The notes beneath the pieces were generated by a model. That model was given only the letters and a program-made list of their open reading frames with translations. It was not told the origin of the DNA and did no database searches. Positions 1 through 9,936 of a stretch of 33,634 bases of DNA are shown in pieces. Every line of letters starts with the position of its first letter. Within the stretch, counting starts at the first letter, position 1. Location of the stretch: the NCBI GenBank assembly GCA_947627845.1, contig CANQXQ010000006.1, positions 1 through 33,634 on the forward strand, read 5' to 3'. This DNA comes from an uncultured Bacilli bacterium. Lineage in GTDB: Bacteria > Bacillota_I > Bacilli_A > RF39 > UBA660. The translations under genes and the position numbers were made by a program.

Positions 1-9
1 TATGTAAAA

Positions 10-46
10 AAGATGAAAAAGTTTTCCACTTTTTCATCTTTTCTAT
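10..46. terminator. Hairpin terminator (possibly bidirectional)
   Basis: GATGAAAAAG...CTTTTTCATC inverted repeat followed by a T-rich stretch. Confidence 0.5.
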
Positions 47-126
47 TGTCAAGGAATATTTTTACCTAAACTCAAATTATATAAGTCTATAAAACAAAAA
101 AGTTAGAGGTTAATCTAACAATTATT

Positions 127-1725
127 TTATTTTAATTTATAATTATAAGCAACATTTCTAAAAGTAATTATTGCTTCAATACTTTCAGCATTTACTATAT
201 TTTTATTAACTTTAAATACTAACTTATCTTTATAATTAATCGGATTTAAGACATTTACTTTAGTAAAATATTCTTCTCCATTATAAGTGTACTTAATTTT
301 CATAAAATCATTAAAGAAAGACTTAAATGTCTTTTCGACAATCATATAATCTGATGCTTTATCTAAATTCAAATTATAATCTAAAATCATTAAAGTTTGA
401 TTTGAATCTTTAGCTAAATTAATATATATTTCTTTAGTAACCCCATTTAATTTATAACTAAATCTATCAGCTAAACTATAATCATTAATTTGTATATCAC
501 TACTACCTAATTGGGCACTATTTATACTTACTTTAGCACCTTTACTAATCGTATTAGTAATAATGTTATCATTTAATACTTGCGGATCTAAATTAATTTT
601 TCTACTTATCGCGCCAATTCCTCCTAAAGATGTATCAAACCCCGAATAAACCTCTAATTTAAGATTTTTAACTATTAAACTATCATCCATTTCATATGCA
701 AAAACATATTTTATATCAGAATTACCTTTAATTAAAGTTCCATCATAAGGTCTACCAAAATCGGCAAAACTATTACTAACATTTAAATTAGGAGATATTT
801 TTAATTTATTAATAGCTAATTGAATATTTCCATAACTTAATATTTGATCATCTCTACTTCGATTACTTATTTCGGTTTGTAAAATTAAATATTTTTTTCC
901 CTCTTTTATTTTATTTCCATTTAAATCTAAACTAGAAATAGATGATTTTAAAACTTTAAAATTAAAATAACTATAACCAATTGTATCATTTTCTCTAAAT
1001 TCTCTTTCATATACAGTTTTTTTAGTATATAAACTAGAGCCTAAAATAATCATTAAAATAATAATTATTATAAGGAAAATAAATTTATTTTCTTTATAAT
1101 AATAAGTTAATTCTCGAAAAAATCTTCTAATTGTTCTTTTAGTTTTATAACTATCTTTTCCTACTAAAAATTCAAATTCTTCATTATCTTCACTACTAAT
1201 CTTTAAATCTTCAATATCACCTTTAAAATCAAATTTTTTAATATTAAAGCCTATTCCTCTAATCCCTGTAAAAATAATAAATAAATACTCACTATAATAA
1301 ACTATATATAATAAATCTCTAATAATTCTTGCTAAAGTATTAGCTAAAGTATCTAACTCTATACTTTGAAAAACAGCTATTCCAAAACTTAATAAAACTA
1401 ATAAAGCTATATAATATAATATACTAATAGTATAAAACTTAGTTGGTTTATTTTTACGCTGTAAAATGAAAGCTAATATTAAGAAAATAATTAAAATCAT
1501 AATTATCGCTATATACATAAATATATTTATATAATTAGCTGATAAATTAGAAATCATTACATTTCCTGATAAAATATACCCATTTCTTACATAATCTGCA
1601 AAAAAAGTAACAATTCCTCTTGTTTTAGTTACTAAATAAAGCATGGGTATTAATGCAATTAAATGAATTAATCTAAAATGTCTAATAATAAATGCATAAG
1701 GTTTCTTTAATATCATTTCTATCAC
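127..1725 (-). CDS. Multi-TM membrane protein with large extracytoplasmic domain, function unknown
   Basis: 532-aa ORF; several hydrophobic N-terminal segments, a TM near aa 220-240, then a beta-rich C-terminal region. Confidence 0.75.
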   Translation of the reverse strand: MIEMILKKPYAFIIRHFRLIHLIALIPMLYLVTKTRGIVTFFADYVRNGYILSGNVMISNLSANYINIFMYIAIIMILIIFLILAFILQRKNKPTKFYTISILYYIALLVLLSFGIAVFQSIELDTLANTLARIIRDLLYIVYYSEYLFIIFTGIRGIGFNIKKFDFKGDIEDLKISSEDNEEFEFLVGKDSYKTKRTIRRFFRELTYYYKENKFIFLIIIIILMIILGSSLYTKKTVYEREFRENDTIGYSYFNFKVLKSSISSLDLNGNKIKEGKKYLILQTEISNRSRDDQILSYGNIQLAINKLKISPNLNVSNSFADFGRPYDGTLIKGNSDIKYVFAYEMDDSLIVKNLKLEVYSGFDTSLGGIGAISRKINLDPQVLNDNIITNTISKGAKVSINSAQLGSSDIQINDYSLADRFSYKLNGVTKEIYINLAKDSNQTLMILDYNLNLDKASDYMIVEKTFKSFFNDFMKIKYTYNGEEYFTKVNVLNPINYKDKLVFKVNKNIVNAESIEAIITFRNVAYNYKLK

Positions 1726-1793
1726 CCATTAGCATAATTTTAGCAAACTAAAAGCACTTTGTAAATTATTTTAAATTTTTTTTGCAAAAAGTG

Positions 1794-1822
1794 TTGACAA
1801 ATCTTCAATTATCATTTAATAT
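1794..1822 (+). promoter_or_regulatory. Sigma-A-type promoter for orphan sRNA
   Basis: TTGACA (1794-1799), 17-nt spacer, TAATAT (1817-1822). Confidence 0.65.
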
Positions 1823-1828
1823 AACAAT

Positions 1829-1930
1829 CACCAATTCACTTAACAAGGCGAATTGGTGCTAGTATCACACTAGTCAACCCCTTTTTATTCTTTTTTGAAG
1901 CTGTCTTCAGGGGGCAGCTTCTTTTTTTTT
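1829..1930 (+). ncRNA. Putative ~100-nt small RNA
   Basis: Strong promoter just upstream; hairpin CACCAATTC(1829-1837)/GAATTGGTG(1850-1858); hairpin CTAGT/ACTAG (1859-1873); single-stranded CAACCCC; terminator GAAGCTG...CAGCTTC-T9; no plausible ORF. Confidence 0.6.
1897..1930 (+). terminator. Rho-independent terminator of the sRNA
   Basis: GAAGCTG tcttcaggggg CAGCTTC followed by TTTTTTTTT. Confidence 0.8.
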
Positions 1931-1952
1931 GCTTTAAAAAAAAAATCTATTT

Positions 1953-4900
1953 CTAGATTTTTTCACTTAATTTTTTATAATAATCATATCTTTTTTTCGC
2001 ATATTCTATTTGATTATTTAATAATTCTTGAGCTAAAGCTTCATCTTTTATTTTTAAAGCATTATATCTTACTTCATTATTTAAAAATTCTTCATATCGT
2101 TTAAAATCTGGTTCTTTATTATCTAAATAAAGTTTTTCTTCTAAAGGATTATACCGCATTAGTAAAGTATAACCCACTAAACTAGCTAATTGTTCTTCTT
2201 TAATCGAATGCGACATTCCGGTTTTAATACCATGTTCAATACAAGGACTATAAGCAATTATTAAAGCCGGGCCTTTGTGTTCCATCGCTTCTTTTATAGC
2301 TTTTATAGCTTGGGCCATATTAGCTCCTAAAGAAATACTAGCCACATAACAATTAGGGTAAGACATCGCTATTCTAAATAAATCTTTTTTAACCGTTCTT
2401 TTACCATTATTACTAAACTCAGCAACCTGACCTAAGCGACTTGATTTACTAGTTTGCCCTCCGGTATTAGAATAAACTTCTGTATCAAGAACTAAAACTT
2501 TAATATTTTCGTTTGTCGCAAGCACATGATCTAAACCGCCAAAACCAATATCATAAGCCCAGCCATCTCCTCCAATTGCTAAAACTGTTCGTTCGGGAAT
2601 ATAATTTAAAAGGTCATGTAATTTATCAGGAATATTTTTTAAACTTAATTCTTGTTTAACTTCCAAAGTTTTTTGATAATCATCTTTATTAGCTAAATAT
2701 TTTTCAAATATTTCTTTTACATCTTCTTTAACGTTAGGCATTTCTTCTTCCATAACTTTAGCCACTAAATTTCTTTTAGCTTGATATGATAAATGCATCC
2801 CTAAAGCAAATTCAGCATTATCTTCAAATAATGAATTAGCCCAAGGAATAGAATATGGAGTTGATGGGGCCGAACCCCCATAAATACTTGAACAACCCGT
2901 CGCATTGGCAATAACTAAATTATCACCATAAAGTCTCGTTATTAAATTAATATAAGGAGTTTCTCCACATCCGGCGCATGCTCCACTAAATTCTAATTTT
3001 GAGGAACATAACGAAGCTCCCGGAATAGTAAATTTATCAACTATTTGAGGATTTTGATAATTATTAAAATAGTTATTAACTTCTTTAATATTATCTTTAC
3101 TTATTTCTTTAAATTCTAAAGCTTTCTTACCATTTTTACCCGGACATTCTTCAATACATAAACCACATTCGGTACAATCATACTCACTAACTAATATTTG
3201 ATAGTTATATTCTTTATTTAAAAGATAAGGAATACCAGTATTTTCTTTGGTAATAAAACTTCTAATCACGGCATGAGGACAAACAAGACTACATCTTCCA
3301 CACATAGTACAATTTTCTTTTAACCAAGTCGGAGCTACACGATTAACGCCTCTTTTTTCATATTTACTTAAAGCATTAGGAAATGTTCCATCTTTAAAAC
3401 TTTCTAATTCTCTAACCGTTAAAGTATCTCCAAGTCGGCGATTAATTTTACTAATAACATCTAAATTTTCATAAGTATCTTCTTTATTATCACTTACAAT
3501 ACTTATTTTAATTAAATTTTCTTTAGCTTTATTAATTGCTAAAATATTACTATTTATAACTTCTTCTCCTTTAGTTTTAAAAATAGTTTTAATATTATCT
3601 TCTAGTATTTCTTTAGCATCTTTAATTTCTAATTTATCTAAAATAATCATTTCCATTATTTTACTTATTTTACCTCTAATACCAGTTTCTAAAGCTATTT
3701 TCGAAGCATCAATTAAATAAACATCTACTTCTCTATTTTTAAGAATATTTTTATCTTTATTACTTAAAAAATTATTTATTTCTTCTTTTCCCATACTGGT
3801 ATTAATAATTAAAGTAGCTTTATTTTTAATATTATCAAGTATATTAAATTTTTTAAGATATTCTTCTTTGGTAACAATAATTAAACTAGGATTAGTTATA
3901 TAATAAGGTGCATTTATGGGTTTTGCTCCAAATCTTAAATTACTAACTGTAACTCCTCCTGATTTTTTAGAATCATAAGAAAAATAACCATTAACATAAT
4001 AATTTTTCTTACCCATAATTTTTAAAATATCTTTAGAGGCACTTACCATTCCATCTGAACCAAATCCATAAATTAAACATTCTTTAGCCTCTAACTTAAT
4101 TTCATATTCTTCTTTTGGTAAACTTGTATTAGTTAAATCATCAATAATGCCAATAGTAAAATTATTTTTTAAGTTACCTTGAAGCATTGTATAAACACTT
4201 TTAATATCGGCCGGCGTAGTATTTTTACTAGCTAAACCATATCTTCCTCCGACAATATTAATATTAGTATCTTTAAGGGCATTTACAATATCTAAATAAA
4301 GTGGTTCCCCATTAGAACCGGCTTCTTTAGTCCGATCTAAAACCGCGATATTTTTTACAGTCTTAGGTAAAACTTCTTTTAAAAACTTTTCACTAAAAGG
4401 CCGATATAGATGGACATTTATTAAGCCATATTTTTGACCCTTTTTATTTTCATTATCAATTACTAATTTAATTGTATCAGTAATACTACCCATCGCTACA
4501 ATAATATTTTCGGCATCACTCGCCCCATAATAATTAAAAGGTTTATAATCAGTATGCATTATTTTATTGATTTCTTCCATATAATTATTAACTATAGCCG
4601 GTAATTCTTCATAATTTTTATTTCTTGCTTCCGCGGTTTGAAAGAAAATATCTTCATTAAAAGCTAACCCTTTTTGAATATTATTTCCAATATTCAAAGC
4701 TTGTTTTTTAAACTCTGCTATATCTTCCCAAGGAATAATATCTTTTAATTTTTTAGGATCTAATTCTTCAATTGTACTTATTTCATGACTCGTTCTAAAA
4801 CCATCAAAAAAATGTAAAAAAGGTATTCTTCCTTTAATCGCCGCTAAATGAGCAACCGCGGCTAAATTTTGAGCATCACTAACATTACTGGAAGCAAGCA

Positions 4901-5306
4901 TTGCAAATCCTGTTTGTCTAGTCGCATAAATATCACTATGGTCTCCAAAAATAGATAAAGCATTAGTTGCCACTGTTCTGGCCGCGACATGAATAACTCC
5001 CGGAAGCATTTCTCCAGCAATTTTATACATATTAGGAATCATTAAAAGTAAACCTTGAGAGGCCGTAAACGTTGAAGCTAAACTTCCCGTAATTAAAGCT
5101 CCATGTAAAGCCCCGGCTGCCCCGGCTTCACTTTGCATTTCAATTAATTTAACTTCAGTATCAAACAAATTTTTCTGTTTAGATTTTAAATCATCAATAT
5201 TAGAAGCCATAGGACTAGAGGGGGTTATTGGGTATATAGCACATAATTCACTAAAATAATAAGCAATATCACTACAAGCTTTATTTCCATCACATATTTT
5301 TGTCAT
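1953..5306 (-). CDS. nifJ: Pyruvate:ferredoxin (flavodoxin) oxidoreductase, single-chain
   Basis: 1117 aa; YPITPSSPMA N-terminus, two CxxCxxC-type 4Fe-4S motifs (CTMCGRCSLVCP, CTECGLCIEECP), TPP-binding region GDGWAYDIGFGGLDHV. Confidence 0.95.
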   Translation of the reverse strand: MTKICDGNKACSDIAYYFSELCAIYPITPSSPMASNIDDLKSKQKNLFDTEVKLIEMQSEAGAAGALHGALITGSLASTFTASQGLLLMIPNMYKIAGEMLPGVIHVAARTVATNALSIFGDHSDIYATRQTGFAMLASSNVSDAQNLAAVAHLAAIKGRIPFLHFFDGFRTSHEISTIEELDPKKLKDIIPWEDIAEFKKQALNIGNNIQKGLAFNEDIFFQTAEARNKNYEELPAIVNNYMEEINKIMHTDYKPFNYYGASDAENIIVAMGSITDTIKLVIDNENKKGQKYGLINVHLYRPFSEKFLKEVLPKTVKNIAVLDRTKEAGSNGEPLYLDIVNALKDTNINIVGGRYGLASKNTTPADIKSVYTMLQGNLKNNFTIGIIDDLTNTSLPKEEYEIKLEAKECLIYGFGSDGMVSASKDILKIMGKKNYYVNGYFSYDSKKSGGVTVSNLRFGAKPINAPYYITNPSLIIVTKEEYLKKFNILDNIKNKATLIINTSMGKEEINNFLSNKDKNILKNREVDVYLIDASKIALETGIRGKISKIMEMIILDKLEIKDAKEILEDNIKTIFKTKGEEVINSNILAINKAKENLIKISIVSDNKEDTYENLDVISKINRRLGDTLTVRELESFKDGTFPNALSKYEKRGVNRVAPTWLKENCTMCGRCSLVCPHAVIRSFITKENTGIPYLLNKEYNYQILVSEYDCTECGLCIEECPGKNGKKALEFKEISKDNIKEVNNYFNNYQNPQIVDKFTIPGASLCSSKLEFSGACAGCGETPYINLITRLYGDNLVIANATGCSSIYGGSAPSTPYSIPWANSLFEDNAEFALGMHLSYQAKRNLVAKVMEEEMPNVKEDVKEIFEKYLANKDDYQKTLEVKQELSLKNIPDKLHDLLNYIPERTVLAIGGDGWAYDIGFGGLDHVLATNENIKVLVLDTEVYSNTGGQTSKSSRLGQVAEFSNNGKRTVKKDLFRIAMSYPNCYVASISLGANMAQAIKAIKEAMEHKGPALIIAYSPCIEHGIKTGMSHSIKEEQLASLVGYTLLMRYNPLEEKLYLDNKEPDFKRYEEFLNNEVRYNALKIKDEALAQELLNNQIEYAKKRYDYYKKLSEKI

Positions 5307-5369
5307 TTTTCATTCACCTCTTTAATTATACCATGTATCTATTATTTTTGTTATTTTTTCTCAAGACTT

Positions 5370-5391
5370 TTTTCGACAAAACTTGTCAAAA
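5370..5391. promoter_or_regulatory. Inverted repeat upstream of the PFOR promoter, candidate operator
   Basis: TTTTCGACAA-AAC-TTGTCAAAAT imperfect palindrome upstream of a TATAAT -10 on the - strand. Confidence 0.3.
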
Positions 5392-5519
5392 TATACCCAT
5401 TTACATATTTTTATTTATCTTTTAAAATATTAACTTGAACATTTAAGGCGGAGTGCCTACTAACTATTTCCTTTCCATTTTCTTCCTTTATAGGGGGGTA
5501 TTTAAAGGAGGTACTAGTC

Positions 5520-5636
5520 ATGATAAAAGTAATTTTATCTGTGATATTATTGTTTAAAACAATTAAAAAGACACTCATTCTTATCAATATTAGGATTAAT
5601 ATTTTTAAGATAAGTGTCCACAAACACAATTTGTAG
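5520..5636 (+). CDS. Candidate small hydrophobic/basic peptide (type I toxin-like)
   Basis: 38-codon ORF MIKVILSVILLFKTIKKTLILINIRINIFKISVHKHNL with strong SD AAAGGAGG (5504-5511) 8 nt before ATG; not in the supplied ORF track. Confidence 0.4.
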   Translation: MIKVILSVILLFKTIKKTLILINIRINIFKISVHKHNL

Positions 5637-5660
5637 GCATTTAGTCCTTAAATGTTCTAC
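5565..5660 (-). ncRNA. Candidate antisense RNA overlapping the 3' part of the small peptide ORF
   Basis: - strand promoter TTGTAA-16-TATACT (5694..5667); 5' hairpin TTGTAGaaCATTTA/TAAATGcCTACAA; long stem GACACTTATC...ATAAGAATGAGTGTC followed by TTTTT. Confidence 0.4.
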
Positions 5661-5694
5661 AATTTAAGTATAACATAATTTTTTAAAATTACAA

Positions 5695-6198
5695 CTACTT
5701 ATATACCCCAACCACTGTACTATTTGGGGGCACATCCTTTAAGACAATAGCTCCCGCTCCGATTAACGAATTAGCGCCAATTGTAATATTACCTAAAATT
5801 AACGCTCCCGCCCCGATTGTCACATTATCTTCAATCGTCGGATGTCTTTTATTCTTTTCTTTTCCCGTTCCTCCTAAAGTTACACCATGATATAGCATAA
5901 CATTATCTTTAATAATCGTCGTTTCCCCAATTACTACCCCTGTTCCATGATCAATAAAAAAGTTTTTCCCTATCTCTGCTCCCGGATGTATTTCTATTCC
6001 CGTTCTATTTTTGGCTTTTTCACTTAAATATCTCGCCCAGAAATACCATTTATGTAAATAAAGAAAATGGGCTATTTTATAATAAATATACACCTTAAAA
6101 AAAGGGTATAAAATTACTTCCCTATTCTTATGGATGGCTGGATCTTTTTCTTTTATTAAATTAATTAAGTTTTTAAAAAATTTTATCATGCAAATCAC
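5695..6198 (-). CDS. cysE: Serine O-acetyltransferase (CysE-like, short form)
   Basis: Left-handed beta-helix hexapeptide repeats; [45 protein letters not shown]. Confidence 0.88.
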   Translation of the reverse strand: MICMIKFFKNLINLIKEKDPAIHKNREVILYPFFKVYIYYKIAHFLYLHKWYFWARYLSEKAKNRTGIEIHPGAEIGKNFFIDHGTGVVIGETTIIKDNVMLYHGVTLGGTGKEKNKRHPTIEDNVTIGAGALILGNITIGANSLIGAGAIVLKDVPPNSTVVGVYK

Positions 6199-6212
6199 AA
6201 TATATTATATGA

Positions 6213-6241
6213 AAAAAACTTAACCATTGTTAGTTAAGTTA
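6213..6241 (-). terminator. Terminator downstream of yebC
   Basis: On - strand AACTTAAC taacaatg GTTAAGTT TTTTT. Confidence 0.6.
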
Positions 6242-6973
6242 TCTATTATTAACATTATGATATATTTCGGTTACATCATCTATTTCATCTAATAAACTAT
6301 AAAGTCGATCAAATAATTCTAAATCTTCGCCCTCTAAATCTACTTTATTTTTAGGGTACATTCCTACTTCATCTATTTCATATTCTACATTAGGAATAAT
6401 AGCTTCGATAACATCTTTAGTTTTATTTATATCATTAGGAATAACACTTATGGTAAGCTCTCCCTCTTCACTTTCAAACTCCATAGGTTCGATTCCATTT
6501 TCCAATAATTTTTCAAAAATTTCTTCTTCTTTATCTGTTTTAAAAGCGACAATTGCTAAATAATCATAATTATAAGTTACACTATTAGTAACACCTAAAC
6601 TTTTATTAACTTTATTAAAAGCTGCTCTAACCATACCTACTGTGCGATTAACATTATCAGTTAAAGTTTTAACAATTAAAGTAGAAGCCCCCGGACCAAA
6701 ACCCTCATAAATAACTTCATGATAGTCTTCTCCTCCAACTCCTTTAGCTTTTTCAATAGCTCTATTTATAATATCACTTGGAACTTGTTCTTTTTTAGCT
6801 TTTTCTACAACTCTTTTTAAAAAAATATTACTTTCTAATTCTGGAACTCCTTTTTTTGCAGCTAAATAAATCTCTTTGGCATAAGTAGAATATAATTTAG
6901 CTTTCATAGCTCCTGTTTTTTGAATACTAGCTTTTCTTACTTCATAAGCTCTTCCCATAAAAATCCTCCTCAA
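6239..6973 (-). CDS. yebC: YebC/PmpR-family protein
   Basis: MGRAYEVRKASIQKTGAMKAKLYSTYAKEIYLAAKKG; YEGFGPGASTLIVKTLTDNVNRT motif. Likely start is the internal MGRAYE. Confidence 0.93.
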   Translation of the reverse strand: MRRIFMGRAYEVRKASIQKTGAMKAKLYSTYAKEIYLAAKKGVPELESNIFLKRVVEKAKKEQVPSDIINRAIEKAKGVGGEDYHEVIYEGFGPGASTLIVKTLTDNVNRTVGMVRAAFNKVNKSLGVTNSVTYNYDYLAIVAFKTDKEEEIFEKLLENGIEPMEFESEEGELTISVIPNDINKTKDVIEAIIPNVEYEIDEVGMYPKNKVDLEGEDLELFDRLYSLLDEIDDVTEIYHNVNNR

Positions 6974-7001
6974 AAATCTTTAAAGATTATAACACTTATC
7001 T

Positions 7002-8081
7002 TTATAATAGTCCAGTAAGAAGTTTTAATTCTCTTACATATTCATAAATAAAATATTGTTTGAAAAAATGTTTTTTAATATATTTTATTACTTTCCTACT
7101 ACTATATATTTTATAATAATCTATTTTTTCGTGTTCCATAATATATTCTAAAGCTTTAATTGTCGTATCTTTATACTTATCAGTATTAAAAAAGAGACTA
7201 ACACGATGATATAACTTTGGTTCAACTTTACGATTTAAAAATTGATAATATTTTTCACTTTTAGTTTTAAAAACATATTTTTCCCCATCATAATTTTTAA
7301 ATAATCTAATCCCATCATAATAACCCATTTTTATATTTTCATCTACTCTTTTAGGATCTAAATCAATTAAGCCTCCTAAAGTTCTTTTAGACTCAATAAC
7401 AACTACTTTTTGATGATCATAAGGCTGATGTAACCCTATTCCGCGAACTTTAACTAAATACACTTTTTCATAACCTCTATTAAGAAGCATATTAACTGGA
7501 CCTACATCATAAAATCCCCCATCTAAATAAAAGTTATTATCAATTAATTTTTCTTCTTTAAATATGGGTAAAAAAGCACTAGCTAAAATATAATCTTTGA
7601 CCTTTTTAGGATCCATCTCTTCTTTAAAAATATATAAAGGTTTTAACCCTTTAAACCGAACCGTACATAATCCAAAATCCATTTTACTTTTAAGTAAAGC
7701 ATCAACATCTAAATTTTTATCTAATACTTCTTTAATTCCCTTAACTTCAATTCCTCTAGATTTTAAGATATTAAAAAAACTAGCTAAACTTAATTTAACC
7801 AAATCAAAATTAAAAGTCTTACTATTTAAAAGTTTTACATATTCATCTTGAAAGCCAAATACTTTACCCATCGATAAACTTCGCCATAATTTAGGTAATT
7901 CTCTTCCTTTACCACTTGCAATCATCGCGCCATTTAAAGCCCCAATACTGGTCCCACATACACCATCTATTTTAATATGGGCATCTAACATGGCTAAATA
8001 TACTCCAGCTTGATATGAACCTCTAACTCCTCCCCCTTCTAGTGCTAAACCAATCATTTTTGGCCTCTTTTTAAAATCCAC
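7002..8081 (-). CDS. Patatin-like phospholipase
   Basis: LALEGGGVRGSYQAGVY, GTSIGALNG (GxSxG), DGGFYD catalytic motif. Confidence 0.92.
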   Translation of the reverse strand: MDFKKRPKMIGLALEGGGVRGSYQAGVYLAMLDAHIKIDGVCGTSIGALNGAMIASGKGRELPKLWRSLSMGKVFGFQDEYVKLLNSKTFNFDLVKLSLASFFNILKSRGIEVKGIKEVLDKNLDVDALLKSKMDFGLCTVRFKGLKPLYIFKEEMDPKKVKDYILASAFLPIFKEEKLIDNNFYLDGGFYDVGPVNMLLNRGYEKVYLVKVRGIGLHQPYDHQKVVVIESKRTLGGLIDLDPKRVDENIKMGYYDGIRLFKNYDGEKYVFKTKSEKYYQFLNRKVEPKLYHRVSLFFNTDKYKDTTIKALEYIMEHEKIDYYKIYSSRKVIKYIKKHFFKQYFIYEYVRELKLLTGLL

Positions 8082-8992
8082 ACTAAAGGTTTAGCTAAAA
8101 TTCTAGGAATTATTCTTTTTTTACCCACACTTCTTTTAAGTCGCATATAATAAGAAGCTAAAGAATCACTTCGATAATCTAATAAATCATTTAAATCATC
8201 ACTATCAGTATAAGTATGAGTATAAAAATTTCTATCAATAAAAAGCGAAGTTAATATATATCTAAAACTTAAACCATAAATATCAAGAACATGGGCTAAA
8301 ATATCTCTATAAGTACTTTTTTGGGCATCTCCACCCCCAGCATTAAAGACTTTTTTATTTAATTTATCACTATTAATTAACGCACTAACAAACATATAAC
8401 CCGCATCATTATCGGTAATTGCCTCACAAACTCTTCTTCTTTTTACATTATACATAAAAGCCCCAAATTTCGGATTACTTAAAACTAAAGGAACCCGAAT
8501 AATTGTATAATTTTTTAATTTTTTCTTAATTAATTCTTCACACTTAACTTTGGTATTACTATAATAATCTAATTCGGTTGTTTTAATCGGACTTTTAACA
8601 CTTACTTCTTTTTCATCTCCATATATTGTGGTCGCGGAAGCATAAATCAAGTGACATTTAGGATTATAAAAATTAATTGCTTTTACAATTTCTTCTACCC
8701 CTTTATATTCCACTAATTCACTTAAATCTTTTTTGATGTCCGCAAGGGGAGGCATAACCCCCGCTAAATTAATAATATAATCTTGATCTTTAACTAAAGC
8801 TTCCATTAAAACACTATCATTAATATCACCATAAATAACATTTACTCTTCTTCGATATCTTTTTAACATTTTTTGACTATTTTTATTTCTTAAATCTACC
8901 GCGGTAATTTCATATTTTCCCTCACTTAATAAATATTTAATTGTTTTAACTCCAATAACACCCGCTGCGCCAGTAACTAAAACTTTTTCCAT
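8054..8992 (-). CDS. NAD-dependent epimerase/dehydratase (extended SDR)
   Basis: VTGAAGVIGVKTIKYLL Rossmann motif, YYSNTKVKCEELI (YxxxK); overlaps the patatin ORF by 28 nt. Confidence 0.87.
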   Translation of the reverse strand: MEKVLVTGAAGVIGVKTIKYLLSEGKYEITAVDLRNKNSQKMLKRYRRRVNVIYGDINDSVLMEALVKDQDYIINLAGVMPPLADIKKDLSELVEYKGVEEIVKAINFYNPKCHLIYASATTIYGDEKEVSVKSPIKTTELDYYSNTKVKCEELIKKKLKNYTIIRVPLVLSNPKFGAFMYNVKRRRVCEAITDNDAGYMFVSALINSDKLNKKVFNAGGGDAQKSTYRDILAHVLDIYGLSFRYILTSLFIDRNFYTHTYTDSDDLNDLLDYRSDSLASYYMRLKRSVGKKRIIPRILAKPLVWILKRGQK

Positions 8993-9002
8993 AAAACGCC
9001 TC

Positions 9003-9776
9003 CTATAAACCTAAAGAAATAATGAGTAATATTAAACCTAACCCTATACCCATATATGTTTCTTTTTTCTTTTTATTTACTATTATTTCTGGTAATAATT
9101 CCATTAATAAAATATATATAATCATTCCTAGGGTAAAAGACATAATTAAAGCAAATACTAAATCATTAATTGAACCACCTAGTAAAAAAATTAATCCTCC
9201 CCCTAAACTTGATAAAGTTAAACTACTTATAAGTAATTTATTATTCTTAAAATCTAAGGAACTAAATATATGTGTTCCTAAAGGAATATTATGAAGAGCA
9301 ATAGATAAAGATATCAATAACCCTACTTTTAAATCATTTATAGCTAATCCACAAATCATAAACCCCTCTAAAATATTATGTAAAACTAAACTTAATATTG
9401 TAAGTATGCCAATATGATGAATATGAGACTCATGTTCTTCATGATTTTTTTCATTATCTTGATGTTTATGACTATGATCCGGAATAAATAAATCTAAAAC
9501 TTTTAAAATAATAAATCCAAGTATTATAAAAACTATCATAAATATTAAAGCTTCAATTTTTTTATAATTTTGGAGTAATTCTTGAATTTCTGGTAAAATA
9601 TCTCCAAAGATAAGACTAGTCATTACAATAAATGCCATTCCGACACTAAAATGATTTAATTTATCTTTATTAGTAAACTTATGACTTATTACTCCTCCAA
9701 TTAAGAAAAATAAACCCGTCAATAAAGTTAAAAGTATTCCATAAATGCTATTCATTATAAAATCCTCCATCATCAT
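9003..9776 (-). CDS. ZIP-family metal transporter
   Basis: His-rich loop HSHKHQDNEKNHEEHESHIHH; LVLHNILEGFMICG and IALHNIPLG motifs. Confidence 0.88.
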   Translation of the reverse strand: MMMEDFIMNSIYGILLTLLTGLFFLIGGVISHKFTNKDKLNHFSVGMAFIVMTSLIFGDILPEIQELLQNYKKIEALIFMIVFIILGFIILKVLDLFIPDHSHKHQDNEKNHEEHESHIHHIGILTILSLVLHNILEGFMICGLAINDLKVGLLISLSIALHNIPLGTHIFSSLDFKNNKLLISSLTLSSLGGGLIFLLGGSINDLVFALIMSFTLGMIIYILLMELLPEIIVNKKKKETYMGIGLGLILLIISLGL

Positions 9777-9805
9777 TATACCCTTATTTACCTATTTAAG
9801 CAAAC

Positions 9806-9843
9806 AAAAAAAGCTATATTTATATAAATAAACATAGCTTTTG
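9806..9843. terminator. Hairpin terminator between ZIP and YIP1 genes
   Basis: AAAAGCTATGTTTATTTATATAAATATAGCTTTTTTT on the - strand. Confidence 0.6.
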
Positions 9844-9936
9844 GTATGGAATGTAGATATTGATATACCTACAAGTTAATAATATCATACATTTTTAAAA
9901 TATACAATATTATAAACACACTTTTTTTAATTTTTT

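Noticed and set aside
1895-2104. 69-aa + strand ORF
   Set aside because: Starts within the sRNA terminator region and is antisense to the PFOR 3' end; low-complexity product.
5411-5629. 72-aa - strand ORF between PFOR and cysE
   Set aside because: No convincing RBS and it spans the terminator-like stem; the + strand small ORF with a strong SD is the better coding candidate.
5695-6198. CysE as a truncated pseudogene (ends VVGVYK)
   Set aside because: Short C-terminus, but all hexapeptide coils and catalytic motifs are present; likely functional.
9845-9900. TGTAGGTATAT/ATATCTACA hairpin in the 3' UTR as a distinct ncRNA
   Set aside because: No clear promoter; most simply part of the 3' UTR/terminator structure of the YIP1-like gene.
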